A stretch of 64,000 nucleotides of DNA from Sabellastarte sp. h YS-2021 (lineage: Eukaryota; Annelida; Polychaeta; Sabellida; Sabellidae), in contig OZ024929.1 in assembly GCA_964017235.1 (NCBI GenBank), positions 25,975,464 through 26,039,463 on the forward strand. The letters run 5' to 3'. How positions within the stretch are numbered: position 1 is the stretch's first letter; every line of letters begins with the position of its first letter. Under the pieces are notes generated by a model. It did no database searches. It saw only the letters and a program-made list of their open reading frames with translations, and was not told the origin of the DNA. Below are positions 44,601-47,086 of the stretch, one piece after another. Both the position numbers and the translations under genes were made by a program.

Positions 44601-47086
44601 AATTTGGCACATGTATGCAGAAGCCCTGCAAATATTTTCTGAATATGGTGGCAGGACATTTTGACCTATCAGAGAAGACATATGACCAAAATGATGTTTC
44701 TAAAGGGGTGTGCTGGTCCAGATGATAACTATCACCTATTCGCAAGAAATTTGACAGGCTGTTTTGTTTTATAGATATCTGGAAATCATTAAATTTTAGG
44801 ATTGATCTGATATAAAATGGCCGACTTATTAATGATTGATTAAACATTACAATTTTTCTTAACGAAGAAAGTGAAAAATCTTTAATGTCTCAGAAATGAT
44901 GCGAGATAGAGTGATTTCAAACAAATTTATGGCATGTAGGCAGTCCAAAATATTCTCCCACTGTTTGTCAAAAATCATTGCTTATTGGGACGTTTTGTTT
45001 TTGTTGTGAAAAAAAAAACCAATTCTTTCTTTCGCAAAGCAATACTTAAGTTGTTGTTTTTTTTTGTTTTTTTTTTAAATTTTTAAGTAATCATTTTTTC
45101 CAACAGTTTATAACAGTATTTCTTTATTATCACTAATATCGTTAACTAGTAATGCATCCTTTTAATATGAAATAATTAAGCGTCCCTGAAAGGGCACTTC
45201 TTTGTTTTCACCTCAGTTTCCTCGCCGCCACCGCCGCATTATGGTTCTCTTGAATATCTCCCTTATTAGTAGAAGGTTTCAAACTATATTTGGCAGTTAT
45301 ATACCTTAGGCATGGGAAAATTTTTCTGCATGCTTAAATTTGACCTTTATGAAGGTCACATGATCAAAAACTATTTTTTTAAGTACACCCCCCATCATCG
45401 CAGTTCAGGAAAAACTACTTGCTACACAGCCTTATAATTTGACACACCTGTTCATACTATCGAAAACGCGAGCTGATTAGAATTTGGGAGCAATCCCTTG
45501 AAAAATGTCTCATTTATGGGTGATTTTCTCACACCTTCCAATCTGAGAGCCTTAAATTTAGGTCAACCCCCCATTATCTTCTTAAGTATTGGATTTAGAG
45601 CCATAAAATGTATTGGGAGGTAATAGGAAACCATATGTGGAGAGTCTAAATAGCCGGTCAGTTTTACCCCCCAACCCCCCCTTATGGGTCAAACTGGGGT
45701 CATAAAATAGCTGATTTTGAGTTTTTGGCTTATATCTCCTTTATTGTTGCTTTTATAGCTTCAGAATGTATTAAGAGGTATTGGGAAAGCATATGTGGAA
45801 AATCTAAATAGCCGGTCACTTTTATCCCCGGACCCAGCCCCCCCCCCCCATGGGTCAAACTGGGGGTCATAATATAGTTGCTTTGGAGTTTTTGCCTTAT
45901 ATCTCCTTTATTGTTGCTTTTATAGCTTCAGAATGTATTAAGAGGTATTGGGAAAGCATATGTGGAGAGTCTAAGTAGTCGGTCAGTTTTACCGCCTTAA
46001 ACTCTCAGTGACGCTTCGCTTTTGTTAGCAAAAGCATTCATCTAGACTAAGTTTAATTTGAGGGTCTCATGTTCACATTTTTTGGGGGCACAACGCATGT
46101 AGTTTTACTGACAGAGGAAAGTAGTGCGTACTAGTTTGTCAGTATTCTGTAAACAGAACACTCATGAGCAAGTGACTGAAACCTCTCTGACATATTTGAA
46201 CCCATATCTATAGGAGTGAGAGCTCATGTGTGTTACCCACTGAATCACTGAATTAGAGTAGAATAAAAAGACTGCAAATATTGAACAATCTCATAAGAAG
46301 GAGCCAGAATCTGCAACAATTGAGAAACATTATATTGTCTCTGTATATTTCTATTTCATAAGAAGCTAGCATGACATGGTGCTCCATTTAGCTAAACAAG
46401 CATCTGTCTTTATCCTATGCAAGTTAGAAAGGCCTGCAATCCCATACTCTGCCATCAGTTGTTTTCTGTACAACTTATGTTTCACTCATTCTGTTGTGAT
46501 TCTCTTTTTACAGTGTCCTGTCAGTACGGCGTTATAATGACAAGTTACTGCACATCTCCCGAGCATTTATATACCACAAAGGACAGGAAGACAGGCCAAG
46601 TTTAAGGTAATTGTAGTTTCACTTTCACTTTTCATGTAATTCTGACAATTCAAAAGCTTTGGTTTTTTTCCTGTGGAGGCTGTTACCCTACTGGAAAATA
46701 AATTTCCCTGTTTTTTCACGAAGGAAATATAACAGCCAAAATTGAGTAATCATTTTCAGTTTTCATACAGTTCTAATTAAACAAAGACTGAGGGTGTAAC
46801 TGTGCTCATGAAGTAAAAGTTATTGATCTTTTGTACCTTTTTCTTCAGCTTTTTTTTTCATAAAGACCTAAAATTGTGTATTTACTTTAAATTTCACAGA
46901 AACATATTATACGCCCCAAGTGAGGTGACTTCTTACATGGGTGTGCTGACGCCAATCCACGATGCTATAGCTCAGTGGGAAATCTCTAAGGACAGTGCTG
47001 CAGTGCAGCAAGTACATAAACAGATCTCTATTGCCACCCTGGCTGTCAAATCTGCATCTAGAATCCTACAGGAGGACATCTTCTGA
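5541..47086 (+). CDS. FOLH1-like: Glutamate carboxypeptidase II / NAALADase-like M28 peptidase, 3' fourteen exons (5' part missing)
   Basis: Spliced coding region: 5541-5688, 7323-7445, 8732-8838, 14100-14276, 19375-19479, 27590-27675, 31921-32040, 33521-33603, 34224-34444, 35292-35379, 35933-36188, 44387-44468, 46514-46606, 46900-47086. Junction phases agree throughout and every intron is GT..AG. The ~624 residues align from about residue 123 of human GCPII (750 aa) to the C-terminus, covering PA/apical domain, M28 protease domain and helical dimerisation domain. Family members are type II membrane, di-zinc exopeptidases that trim acidic or other C-terminal residues from peptides. Zinc ligands (GCPII H377, D387, E425, D453, H553) and catalytic E424 are all present. 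Substrate-pocket residues differ (N257 to S, R463 to N, N519 to S, R534 to Y, K699 to S), so strict glutamate specificity is doubtful. The membrane anchor and about 120 N-terminal residues were not found in the first 5.5 kb. Introns carry two DIRS elements and a foldback element. Confidence 0.93.
5735..5930 (+). repeat. Degraded SINE relic in intron
   Basis: Contains GGCCTCCCACAACTCAG, TTTGATTCTTGGCCTGACCT, GTTGGTAATTGCTTGCCAAT and GTTGACCAAGTAGT, in the same order as the intact SINE at 57.2 kb. The A-box end is eroded. Confidence 0.5.
6560..7135. mobile_element. TIR element with three 152-bp core repeats
   Basis: Ends TTATAAAACTCGGAGCT and its inverse are perfect. Subterminal GGAGGTGCGGT motifs are also inverted. 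The interior holds three tandem units starting with AAAATATTGC at 6631, 6783 and 6935 (period 152 bp), each with GTAGCCTCACGTTTTCAGCA. No coding capacity. Confidence 0.78.
7323..7445 (+). CDS. FOLH1-like: FOLH1-like exon b (start of PA/apical domain)
   Basis: Acceptor TTTTACAG, donor GTATGT, 41 codons, phase 0 at both ends. Encodes GDLVYANYG at the start and [12 protein letters not shown] near the end, the conserved opening of the protease-associated domain. The Arg of FRG corresponds to GCPII R210, which contacts the substrate carboxylate, and is retained. Confidence 0.93.
7665..8130. repeat. Old Helitron-like relic (low certainty)
   Basis: A (GA)n run followed by CCCTTGAAAAGGAGACACTT, a CTATCTCCCTTAATAT-like phrase and AAGGTCACATGATCCAA, which echo the phrases of the 45-kb Helitron-like copy. 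No end is definable. Confidence 0.35.
8732..8838 (+). CDS. FOLH1-like: FOLH1-like exon c (PA domain)
   Basis: Encodes [16 protein letters not shown] and YPHTW, matching the [12 protein letters not shown] core of the PA domain. Donor GTGAGT splits the Trp codon, completed by the G at 14100. A (GATT)n microsatellite begins within a few bases of the donor. Confidence 0.93.
8839..8960 (+). repeat. (GATT)n microsatellite at a splice donor
   Basis: An imperfect GATT/GATG run starts within six bases of the exon c donor and continues as scattered TTGATTGA units to about 9060. Confidence 0.9.
9945..10370. repeat. Decayed Helitron-like copy
   Basis: Phrases match the 45-kb copy in order: GGTGCTTGTTTG, CGTTTCCTCACCACTGCCA, CCTTGAATATTTTCCTTATTAG, AAGGTCACATGATCAAAAA, AAGCTGATTAGATTTTTGGAA, ATTATCTCCTTATCTG. 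Neither the terminal hairpin nor CTAG is preserved. Confidence 0.55.
10400..12690. other. Intron sequence, mostly featureless
   Basis: AT-rich, with a ~22-base T run at about 12118-12140. No exon, RNA gene or bounded repeat recognised. Confidence 0.5.
12693..13085. repeat. Terminal hairpin plus ~160-bp tandem repeats
   Basis: A perfect 11-bp stem (TAGGCGGGTTG / CAACCCGCCTA at 12693-12703 and 12712-12722) precedes two and a half copies of a unit with CGTTTCCGGACTCTAACTCG and CTAGGTTCCTTTCGAAATTG. The copies at about 12765 and 12925 are nearly identical. The layout resembles Helitron-like elements with tandem cores. The opposite end is not identified. Confidence 0.6.
14100..14276 (+). CDS. FOLH1-like: FOLH1-like exon d
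   Basis: Acceptor GTGTCCAG, donor GTATGT. Encodes [17 protein letters not shown] then [19 protein letters not shown], equivalent to the RGN..GDPLTP and LPSIPVHPIGYYDA segments of GCPII. The Asn (N257) that binds the C-terminal carboxylate is a Ser here. Confidence 0.94.
14930..15401. repeat. Tandem-core repeat related to 44.5-45.0 kb, left part of a satellite
   Basis: Shares GATTC.TTTCAAATTTGGCA..TGTATGCAG.AGCCC and GGTCA.ATGACCAAAA.TG with 44575-44710. Its last part (from about 15330) is the left portion of the ~162-bp satellite that continues at 17984 beyond the foldback insertion. Confidence 0.6.
15402..15407 (+). repeat. Left target-site duplication of the foldback element
   Basis: GCAGAG, repeated at 17984-17989. 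In uninterrupted satellite units the site reads CTCTGCAGAGTAGCCATC. Confidence 0.7.
15447..16290 (+). repeat. Left arm array, 21-22-bp near-palindromic unit
   Basis: About 40 units. The centre is almost invariant GAATATAC. Variation is concentrated at one base on each side (AACT[T/G/C]G and [A/C/G]AGTT) and in the spacer (AGCT, AACT, ACT, AGT). Confidence 0.9.
16291..17168 (-). mobile_element. Non-autonomous Helitron-like element, copy 1
   Basis: Read on the - strand it begins TTAAGCGTCCCTGAAAGGG. It ends with a 7-bp-stem hairpin (GCTTTTG/CAAAAGC) followed by ATTCCTCTAG. The host sequence is split between A and T with no target duplication: GAGTTAA and TAACTGG join to a sequence seen elsewhere in the array. 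The core has two ~165-bp repeats plus a diverged third. CTAG end, 3' hairpin and A/T insertion are Helitron hallmarks; the 5' TT instead of TC is atypical. Confidence 0.75.
17169..17945 (-). repeat. Right arm array, inverted relative to the left arm
   Basis: The same unit read as GTATATTC on the + strand. Mixed orientation in the first units after the insertion (GAATATAC until about 17350) shows that the switch in polarity lies inside this segment, not at the insertion point. Confidence 0.88.
17984..18890 (+). repeat. ~162-bp satellite, about five units
   Basis: Each unit has ATCTCGAAAACCGT, AGATAGAGCGATTT, a CTCTGCAGAGTAGCCATCCC block and ATGGCGGCCATTTTGAATTT. Box starts lie near 18081, 18241, 18403, 18567, 18736 and 18822, so the last units are shortened. 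Several overlapping short ORFs on both strands are by-products. This is the insertion target of the foldback element. Confidence 0.85.
19120..19260 (+). repeat. Degraded SINE relic
   Basis: GATTAGCTCAGTGGTTAAAA resembles a tRNA A-box region. TGGGAGTTGCTTGCCCAT and ACAGAGCCTTGACAA follow the SINE body order. No ends. Confidence 0.4.
19375..19479 (+). CDS. FOLH1-like: FOLH1-like exon e
   Basis: Acceptor TATTTTCAG, donor GTAAGT. Encodes HMGG, then [19 protein letters not shown], matching the W.GSLKVPYNVGPGF segment. It starts and ends inside codons, and both join correctly to the neighbouring exons. The following intron carries the nearly intact DIRS element. Confidence 0.9.
19480..19979. other. 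Intron stretch before the DIRS element
   Basis: No feature recognised. Confidence 0.5.
19980..20171 (+). repeat. Left inverted terminal repeat of DIRS copy 1
   Basis: Starts ATTTTATTGCGTTAATACAT. From CCAATGGACAATAGCTT (about 20003) to CATAGCATCTTTTTCGTT it is repeated inverted at about 26279-26447. GC-rich and CpG-rich against AT-rich surroundings. Confidence 0.9.
20149..20156. promoter_or_regulatory. CRE-like palindrome TGACGTCA in the terminal repeat
   Basis: A perfect ATF/CREB consensus site. It recurs at 26294-26301 (right repeat) and 62875-62882 (DIRS copy 3), and in the leader of the divergent DIRS copy 2 near 37473. A promoter role is inferred, not shown. Confidence 0.45.
20296..22554 (+). 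CDS. DIRS ORF1, gag-like protein (752 aa)
   Basis: Begins ATGTCTTCCCCTGGG and is open for 752 codons. The N-terminus has a Cys/His cluster (C11, H13, H21, C24, C27, C37, C46, C49) typical of DIRS gag proteins. A Lys/Ser-rich segment follows. Residues ~210-310 hold tandem RTGKGSS..HQPASQL units of about 30 aa. An acidic stretch and a helical region (about 400-680) come next, and then a basic Arg/Lys-rich tail likely to bind nucleic acid. By family role it would form a cytoplasmic nucleoprotein particle with the element RNA. ORF2 starts 73 bp downstream in another frame. Confidence 0.88.
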   Translation: MSSPGQRRGGCGHVMASFDQHSYCARCREKFKGGDPCVEKKDTSQCKFCLALTPEQLTQISTPSYKLKKEKREARKSESATPSHELSELVDPANVSVIGVVGQPSADKSPASSSMPPEKKSKKEKPPSKSKKSESDSKAKKVDPTDSKLAELDSKWSERFNRLEALLLSKTLQPTFSSDVRVSPPHSPPRDIPKDSEPFFQPTRRTGTDFSAEMHQSASQPESDAQSSSTERTGKGSSATQHQPASQLTSDRQQSSSSSSTKRTGKGSSVEIHQPASQLVTDRPSPVSPQRRSGADSSVSKQHPSSQPAKNRNRPAVSSSSATDPSHRRSSGKSTSTVVTDTGSPSLRQRQDSISSASADAESDFSDRPPVDIYAEEGELSEDPDFTTLESEQGPSEDQTYRETMKGIRAYMGWSDIPDLDNTTTASDDNPFTGPKATIPGKVSVQMPTEDWLCKKIAKLNLTLVEGYPSRSSEAGGLLTDQFLRTAKSQSKWYGLSSDHKADPNAVSSWSVEASKLNSCYSRIARPAGLTSTPPASRRISHESLRRWEKSAREATVICNQAASFNRCLFKVQQDMQGQLKSLRSEWKGKGSSKATAALDELRYLMDFNSSITHAAAKTMEHLSDFVFISMGNLTLARRDAYLTHVKSGVKPDTVAALRTAPLHITTLFPDTVIKKAEEEISNFESRGHSASSRSKVRFQPYDKSDRRSDRRPEKKNDKPAWKNIGKGRYRKQRSKASTYSSRPAKGQQSFK
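22628..24217 (+). CDS. DIRS ORF2, reverse transcriptase-RNase H, interrupted
   Basis: First ATG at 22628 (the frame is open from 22589). RT motifs: [24 protein letters not shown] with the first catalytic Asp, LPFGLSTAP, and HQYLDDWLV with the YxDD pair at about residue 267. RNase H motifs: FTDAS (about 433), ELKAV and ATDNTT. The frame ends at TGA 24215-24217 within the phrase VTLKA, just where family members continue into a further conserved segment, which is still open downstream. DIRS copy 2 has Arg (AGG) at the equivalent place, so the stop is a point mutation, probably CGA to TGA. Confidence 0.92.
   Translation: MLRVKPLVVQNAHTAPGHPQKKGISPGAAGCTLNHCALKSVKSVSGVTQLSCAQSVANVRNVVLNLPVGARLQNFWRTWVELGASPKVVHILQEGYTLPFRIRPRLTRTPTVMSCYTNPRRNSYLLEALHQLIDKNAVEPVCHRTSLGFYNRLFLVPKANQKWRPILDLSNLNQFLKVEKFKMETPETIRTSLQQGEWVTSVDFKDAYFHIPIQEQSRKYLRFHVQGRTYQFKALPFGLSTAPMEFTVLAKEVKLMAIHKGIRIHQYLDDWLVRARSQETCLLHTQILVKMCQDLGWLVNLEKSELEPKQVFDFVGYQFDLRSGRVRPTPDRWQSLQDKIQVLLSLPACPVRQFMSLIGLLTATEKQVHLGRLHMRPLQWHLKNNWRVPESLEKIIPLPRTLRPHLQWWLDEGNVLQGQPLHPVRHALQIFTDASKEGWGAHLNEFTARGSWSVPESKLHINYLELKAVFLALKEFQSICTNNIVLVATDNTTVVAYINKEGGMKSGPLCALLWRILTWCSQRQVTLKA
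24218..24859 (+). pseudogene. ORF2 downstream segment after the premature stop
   Basis: Same frame as the RT. Encodes [15 protein letters not shown], then [23 protein letters not shown] and [16 protein letters not shown], the conserved C-terminal extension that follows RNase H in DIRS polymerases. It overlaps the start of ORF3 in another frame and ends with its own stop at 24857-24859. Without readthrough it is not translated with RT. Confidence 0.85.
24520..25773 (+). CDS. DIRS ORF3, tyrosine recombinase (about 417 aa from this ATG)
   Basis: The frame is open from 22621, but the upstream part lies in the shadow of the RT. ATG 24520 is the nearest plausible start before the conserved block. 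An N-terminal SAM-like DNA-binding domain ([26 protein letters not shown]) precedes the catalytic domain. Catalytic residues counted from this start: R219 in GKRRSEI, H352-x-x-R355 in KAHDVRAF, H377/W378 in ACHWKS, and the nucleophile Y388 in TQFYLKD. In the family it integrates the circular DNA form without a target duplication. It overlaps ORF2 by about 340 bp. Confidence 0.92.
   Translation: MQETDSNCPGVAQHALVLGLSDHVQSGPSQSAQSAQPAHTALQSDPSQKSDKSKSPCLAPRATTIKEQGFSEAVAARIEAPQRRSTRSVYEAKWTIFTKWCVTNQVDFRSPPVKLVADFLMYLFEDKKLQPSTIDGYRSVIADKLGTTRVNISKDDNLTRLLESFHRDRPKGRRGIPSWNLSLVLHQLTKAPFEPLREASLKHLTFKTVFLLALGSGKRRSEIHAWQHKNIRHQSDWSKVSLFPSPSFLSKNQLAKEGPESVAPVAIPALAPTLDKSLKSDRSLCPVRALRYYLDRTSDLRQRKELVFVSFKKGFDKDISPATISSWIKQTVILCYKLSDQQAHTLHQVKAHDVRAFAASKAFQSGVSLEQILAACHWKSHNTFTQFYLKDVAWADSELYHLGPVVAAQQIHQQPGT
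25774..26131 (+). other. DIRS copy 1 3' untranslated region
   Basis: Contains AATAAAAAA soon after the ORF3 stop (about 25838) and a run of 12 or more G near 25937. It then has GGTTAACCGGATGATGATAT, which is also present inverted in DIRS copy 3 at 63190-63210. Confidence 0.6.
26132..26219. repeat. Internal complementary region of DIRS copy 1
   Basis: The first part is complementary to the left outer end (GTATTAACGCAATAAAAT). It runs directly into a part complementary to the right outer end (TGCAAATTTAATAAGTAAAT). It therefore equals the complement of the joined element ends, as expected if it templates a circular junction in DIRS replication. Confidence 0.88.
26279..26491 (-). repeat. Right inverted terminal repeat of DIRS copy 1
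   Basis: Inverse of the left repeat from ACGAAAAAGATGCTATGACG to GGATAAGCTATTGTCCATTGG. An AT-rich outer tail ending in TTAAATTTGCA, about 40 bp, differs from the left outer tail. Confidence 0.9.
26492..27589. other. Intron stretch after the DIRS element
   Basis: No exon, bounded repeat or RNA gene recognised. Confidence 0.5.
27590..27675 (+). CDS. FOLH1-like: FOLH1-like exon f
   Basis: Acceptor TTATAATAG, donor GTGAGT. Encodes [20 protein letters not shown] then VIRGNVEP, corresponding to the end of the apical region and the first strand of the peptidase fold (IYNVIGTLRGAVEP in GCPII). The last G joins exon g to make Asp. Confidence 0.93.
28290..28660. repeat. Degenerate palindromic repeats around GAGTTTAAACTC
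   Basis: Several imperfect copies of TTTGAGTTTAAACTCA and ACTTGAGTACTTAAGT. AACTCAAACTCAG at the left is inverted relative to the right part. This could be a decayed foldback-like arm, but no termini are defined. Confidence 0.4.
28663..28860. repeat. Helitron-like fragment with hairpin (low certainty)
   Basis: Hairpin CAGCCCATAAAGGCTG is followed by CCATCCGGACGCCGGCGGCG, a GC-rich block out of place in this intron. Similar to the GC-rich block at about 30305-30345. Confidence 0.4.
29418..29600. mobile_element. Short inverted-repeat element
   Basis: ACACAAAGATAAAC..GTC and TCAGAGATTTTCAAATCTAA at the left are repeated inverted at 29560-29600, giving arms of about 45 bp around an ~85-bp loop. 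Confidence 0.6.
30295..30560. repeat. GC-rich dispersed repeat fragment
   Basis: GTCCGGATGGGTAGGTGGGC and repeated GGGTGTAGRTKTGCA..CATGGTGTGACCTT phrases about 165 bp apart suggest part of a tandem-core element. No ends. Confidence 0.4.
31688..31861 (+). repeat. 22-bp minisatellite, eight copies, next to exon g
   Basis: The unit AACAACACTAGAGTATTGTATT is repeated almost without change. It ends about 60 bp before the acceptor of exon g. Homogeneity suggests recent expansion. Confidence 0.95.
31921..32040 (+). CDS. FOLH1-like: FOLH1-like exon g, first two zinc ligands
   Basis: Acceptor GTGTTTTCAG, donor GTGAGT. Encodes [19 protein letters not shown]. The His and the second Asp correspond to GCPII H377 and the bridging D387. 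The exon is sandwiched between two tandem arrays: a 22-bp minisatellite ends about 60 bp upstream, and a 62-bp satellite starts about 40 bp downstream. Confidence 0.96.
32079..32920 (+). repeat. 62-bp satellite, about 13.5 copies, next to exon g donor
   Basis: The unit contains AAGTAATAATTGGGGTAAAC, AGGTGAAACA and CATGCAACTAAGTACACATG. It starts about 40 bp after the exon g donor. All three minus-strand frames are open across it (up to 198 codons), because the unit has few stops and its length is not a multiple of three. Confidence 0.95.
33521..33603 (+). CDS. FOLH1-like: FOLH1-like exon h, catalytic Glu pair
   Basis: Encodes [19 protein letters not shown] then LMGSYEWVQ. The EE pair is the general base E424 and zinc ligand E425 of GCPII (WDAEEFG). 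Donor GTGGGT is weaker than its neighbours. Phase 0 at the 3' end. Confidence 0.96.
34224..34444 (+). CDS. FOLH1-like: FOLH1-like exon i, zinc ligand D453
   Basis: Acceptor CTCTCTACAG. Encodes [19 protein letters not shown]; the Asp of NLD matches D453 (AYINAD). R463 of the GCPII arginine patch is Asn here. An in-frame TAG at the exon edge is not read as a stop, because the donor GTGAGT splits the codon after TA and the next exon supplies C (Tyr). Confidence 0.93.
34943..35079. mobile_element. Small TA-flanked MITE with long inverted arms
   Basis: CATATATATATGTTACAGTA and AAT(A)TGYGAAATCAGTAAATAC are inverted at both ends (about 45 bp). The core contains an AGTACTTATAATAAGTAC palindrome-like stretch. 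Flanking TA on each side is compatible with a Tc1/mariner-type target. Confidence 0.6.
35292..35379 (+). CDS. FOLH1-like: FOLH1-like exon j
   Basis: Acceptor TTTTTGCAG, donor GTGAGT. Encodes [18 protein letters not shown] then [10 protein letters not shown], matching the [22 protein letters not shown] region. N519 is replaced by Ser and R534 by Tyr, while R536 is kept. Confidence 0.92.
35933..36188 (+). CDS. FOLH1-like: FOLH1-like exon k, zinc ligand H553
   Basis: Acceptor TTTTTGTTAG, donor GTAAGC. Encodes [20 protein letters not shown]; the Tyr-His pair corresponds to Y552 and zinc ligand H553. The exon continues into the helical dimerisation domain. Its last ~100 bp and the start of the intron are duplicated twice just downstream. 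Confidence 0.95.
36090..36488 (+). repeat. Tandem triplication of the exon k end and its splice donor
   Basis: Units of about 130 bp start near 36090, 36226 and 36364. Copy 1 is the functional exon end ([20 protein letters not shown]). Copies 2 and 3 read as degenerate versions ([30 protein letters not shown]) inside the intron. Copy 2 still has a GGTAAT donor-like site at about 36312; copy 3 has lost it. Confidence 0.85.
36717..36880 (+). repeat. Left inverted terminal repeat of DIRS copy 2
   Basis: ACCATGTGGGACTTAATGCT, GGGTTGCCACACCCGGGGCC and GTCGTCACGTGAAAA..CCTC to CTTTCTCGTT recur inverted at 43492-43650. Sequence is unrelated to copy 1 repeats, although the layout is identical. Confidence 0.88.
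37100..37620 (+). repeat. Three diverged ~200-bp repeats in the DIRS copy 2 leader
   Basis: Units begin TACAGGATATATATA (37115), TACAGGAATATATGCC (37325) and TACAGTACGTTTATAAAT (37515). Each is followed by an AAATAAAAT-rich block, a TTCWNTWTTGRNCC-like phrase and GGGTTAA. The first two end in a TCC(G/T)SGGAAAC phrase. The spacing resembles transcription-control repeats, but no function is shown. Confidence 0.55.
37840..38300 (+). mobile_element. Unclassified insert ending in an A-rich (AAAT)n tail
   Basis: About 350 bp with repeated GGATCAGATC/CGGATCATC phrases precede a CACACACAC-An-(AAAT)n tail at 38222-38292. This is compatible with a non-LTR or SINE insertion in the ORF1 region of DIRS copy 2. 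The 5' limit is uncertain. Confidence 0.4.
39115..41570 (+). pseudogene. DIRS copy 2 RT-RNase H pseudogene
   Basis: Pieces in order: [13 protein letters not shown] (39115-39320), then the [15 protein letters not shown] and [20 protein letters not shown] (40244-40555, ended by TAG), a frame change near 40640, [14 protein letters not shown] (40641 frame), another shift near 41080, then TGA at 41253-41255, [18 protein letters not shown] and TAG at 41532. RT YLDD and the first RNase H Asp are still visible. At least three stops and three shifts make it dead. Confidence 0.9.
39321..40118. mobile_element. hAT-like MITE inside the DIRS RT
   Basis: Ends TAGTGATCTCAAC and, inverted, TAGTGTTCTCAAAA match the hAT-type YAGTGNTCTCAA end. 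A perfect 8-bp duplication, gtggaaaa, flanks it at 39313-39320 and 40119-40126. Subterminal GGGTACCCG-type motifs are inverted (CGGGTATCCGGATATCCGGG left, CGAGTACCCGGGTACCCGCC right). 798 bp with no transposase. Confidence 0.92.
41700..42860 (+). pseudogene. DIRS copy 2 tyrosine recombinase pseudogene
   Basis: 41780-42173 encodes the N-terminal domain ([26 protein letters not shown]) and ends at TGA 42171 because of a frameshift. The catalytic domain resumes ([11 protein letters not shown]) and continues from about 42440 with [31 protein letters not shown]. The catalytic R, HxxR, H/W and Y are still recognisable. A run of about 11 G at 42860 follows. Confidence 0.88.
43345..43443. repeat. Internal complementary region of DIRS copy 2
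   Basis: TATTGTAGCGTAATAAAA (complement of the left outer end) is joined directly to TTGTAAATTTTAATTACTTA (complement of the right outer end), the same circular-junction design as copy 1. Confidence 0.85.
43492..43670 (-). repeat. Right inverted terminal repeat of DIRS copy 2
   Basis: Inverse of the 36728-36880 sequence, ending in the AT-rich tail AGTAATTAAAATTTACAAA. Confidence 0.88.
44027..44219. mobile_element. Small TA-inserted MITE
   Basis: CCGTAATTTTCCAAAATATG at the left and CCGTAAATTTCCAAAATAAT inverted at the right, flanked by TA at 44025-44026 and 44220-44221. Internal AGGCGTTAAWTTGAACC repeats. Fits a Tc1/mariner-type non-autonomous element. About 165 bp upstream of exon l. Confidence 0.8.
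44387..44468 (+). CDS. FOLH1-like: FOLH1-like exon l (helical domain)
   Basis: Acceptor TTATTTTTCAG, donor GTAAGT. Encodes [19 protein letters not shown], then EYLNMS. It lies after the 8.2-kb intron that holds the second DIRS element. The phase matches both sides. Confidence 0.85.
44505..44990. repeat. Tandem-core repeat related to 14.9-15.4 kb
   Basis: Shares GATTCTCTTCAAATTTGGCA, TATGCAGAAGCCC, GACATTTTGACC and AGATAGAGTGATTTC with the 15-kb region. It begins about 40 bp after the exon l donor. Limits undefined. Confidence 0.6.
45176..46045 (+). mobile_element. Non-autonomous Helitron-like element, copy 2
   Basis: Same family as 16291-17168, here on the + strand. 5' TTAAGCGTCCCTGAAAGGG, preceded by A. 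The core has one diverged and two ~165-bp units (AGAATGTATTAAGAGGTATT). The 3' hairpin GCTTTTGTTAGCAAAAGC is followed by ATTCATCTAG. The base after CTAG is A, not T as in the other copies. Confidence 0.78.
46514..46606 (+). CDS. FOLH1-like: FOLH1-like exon m
   Basis: Acceptor TTTTTACAG, donor GTAATT. Encodes [20 protein letters not shown], then [10 protein letters not shown]. It matches the helix leading to the conserved AFIDPLGLPDRPFYRHV segment of GCPII. Confidence 0.9.
46900..47086 (+). CDS. FOLH1-like: FOLH1-like terminal coding exon
   Basis: Acceptor AATTTCACAG. Encodes [20 protein letters not shown], then the last helix and a TGA stop at 47084-47086. It aligns with HVIYAPSSHNKYAGESFPG of GCPII. 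The lysine that senses the C-terminal glutamate (K699) aligns with a Ser, while the adjacent Y700 is kept. The C-terminus is the normal family end. Confidence 0.94.
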
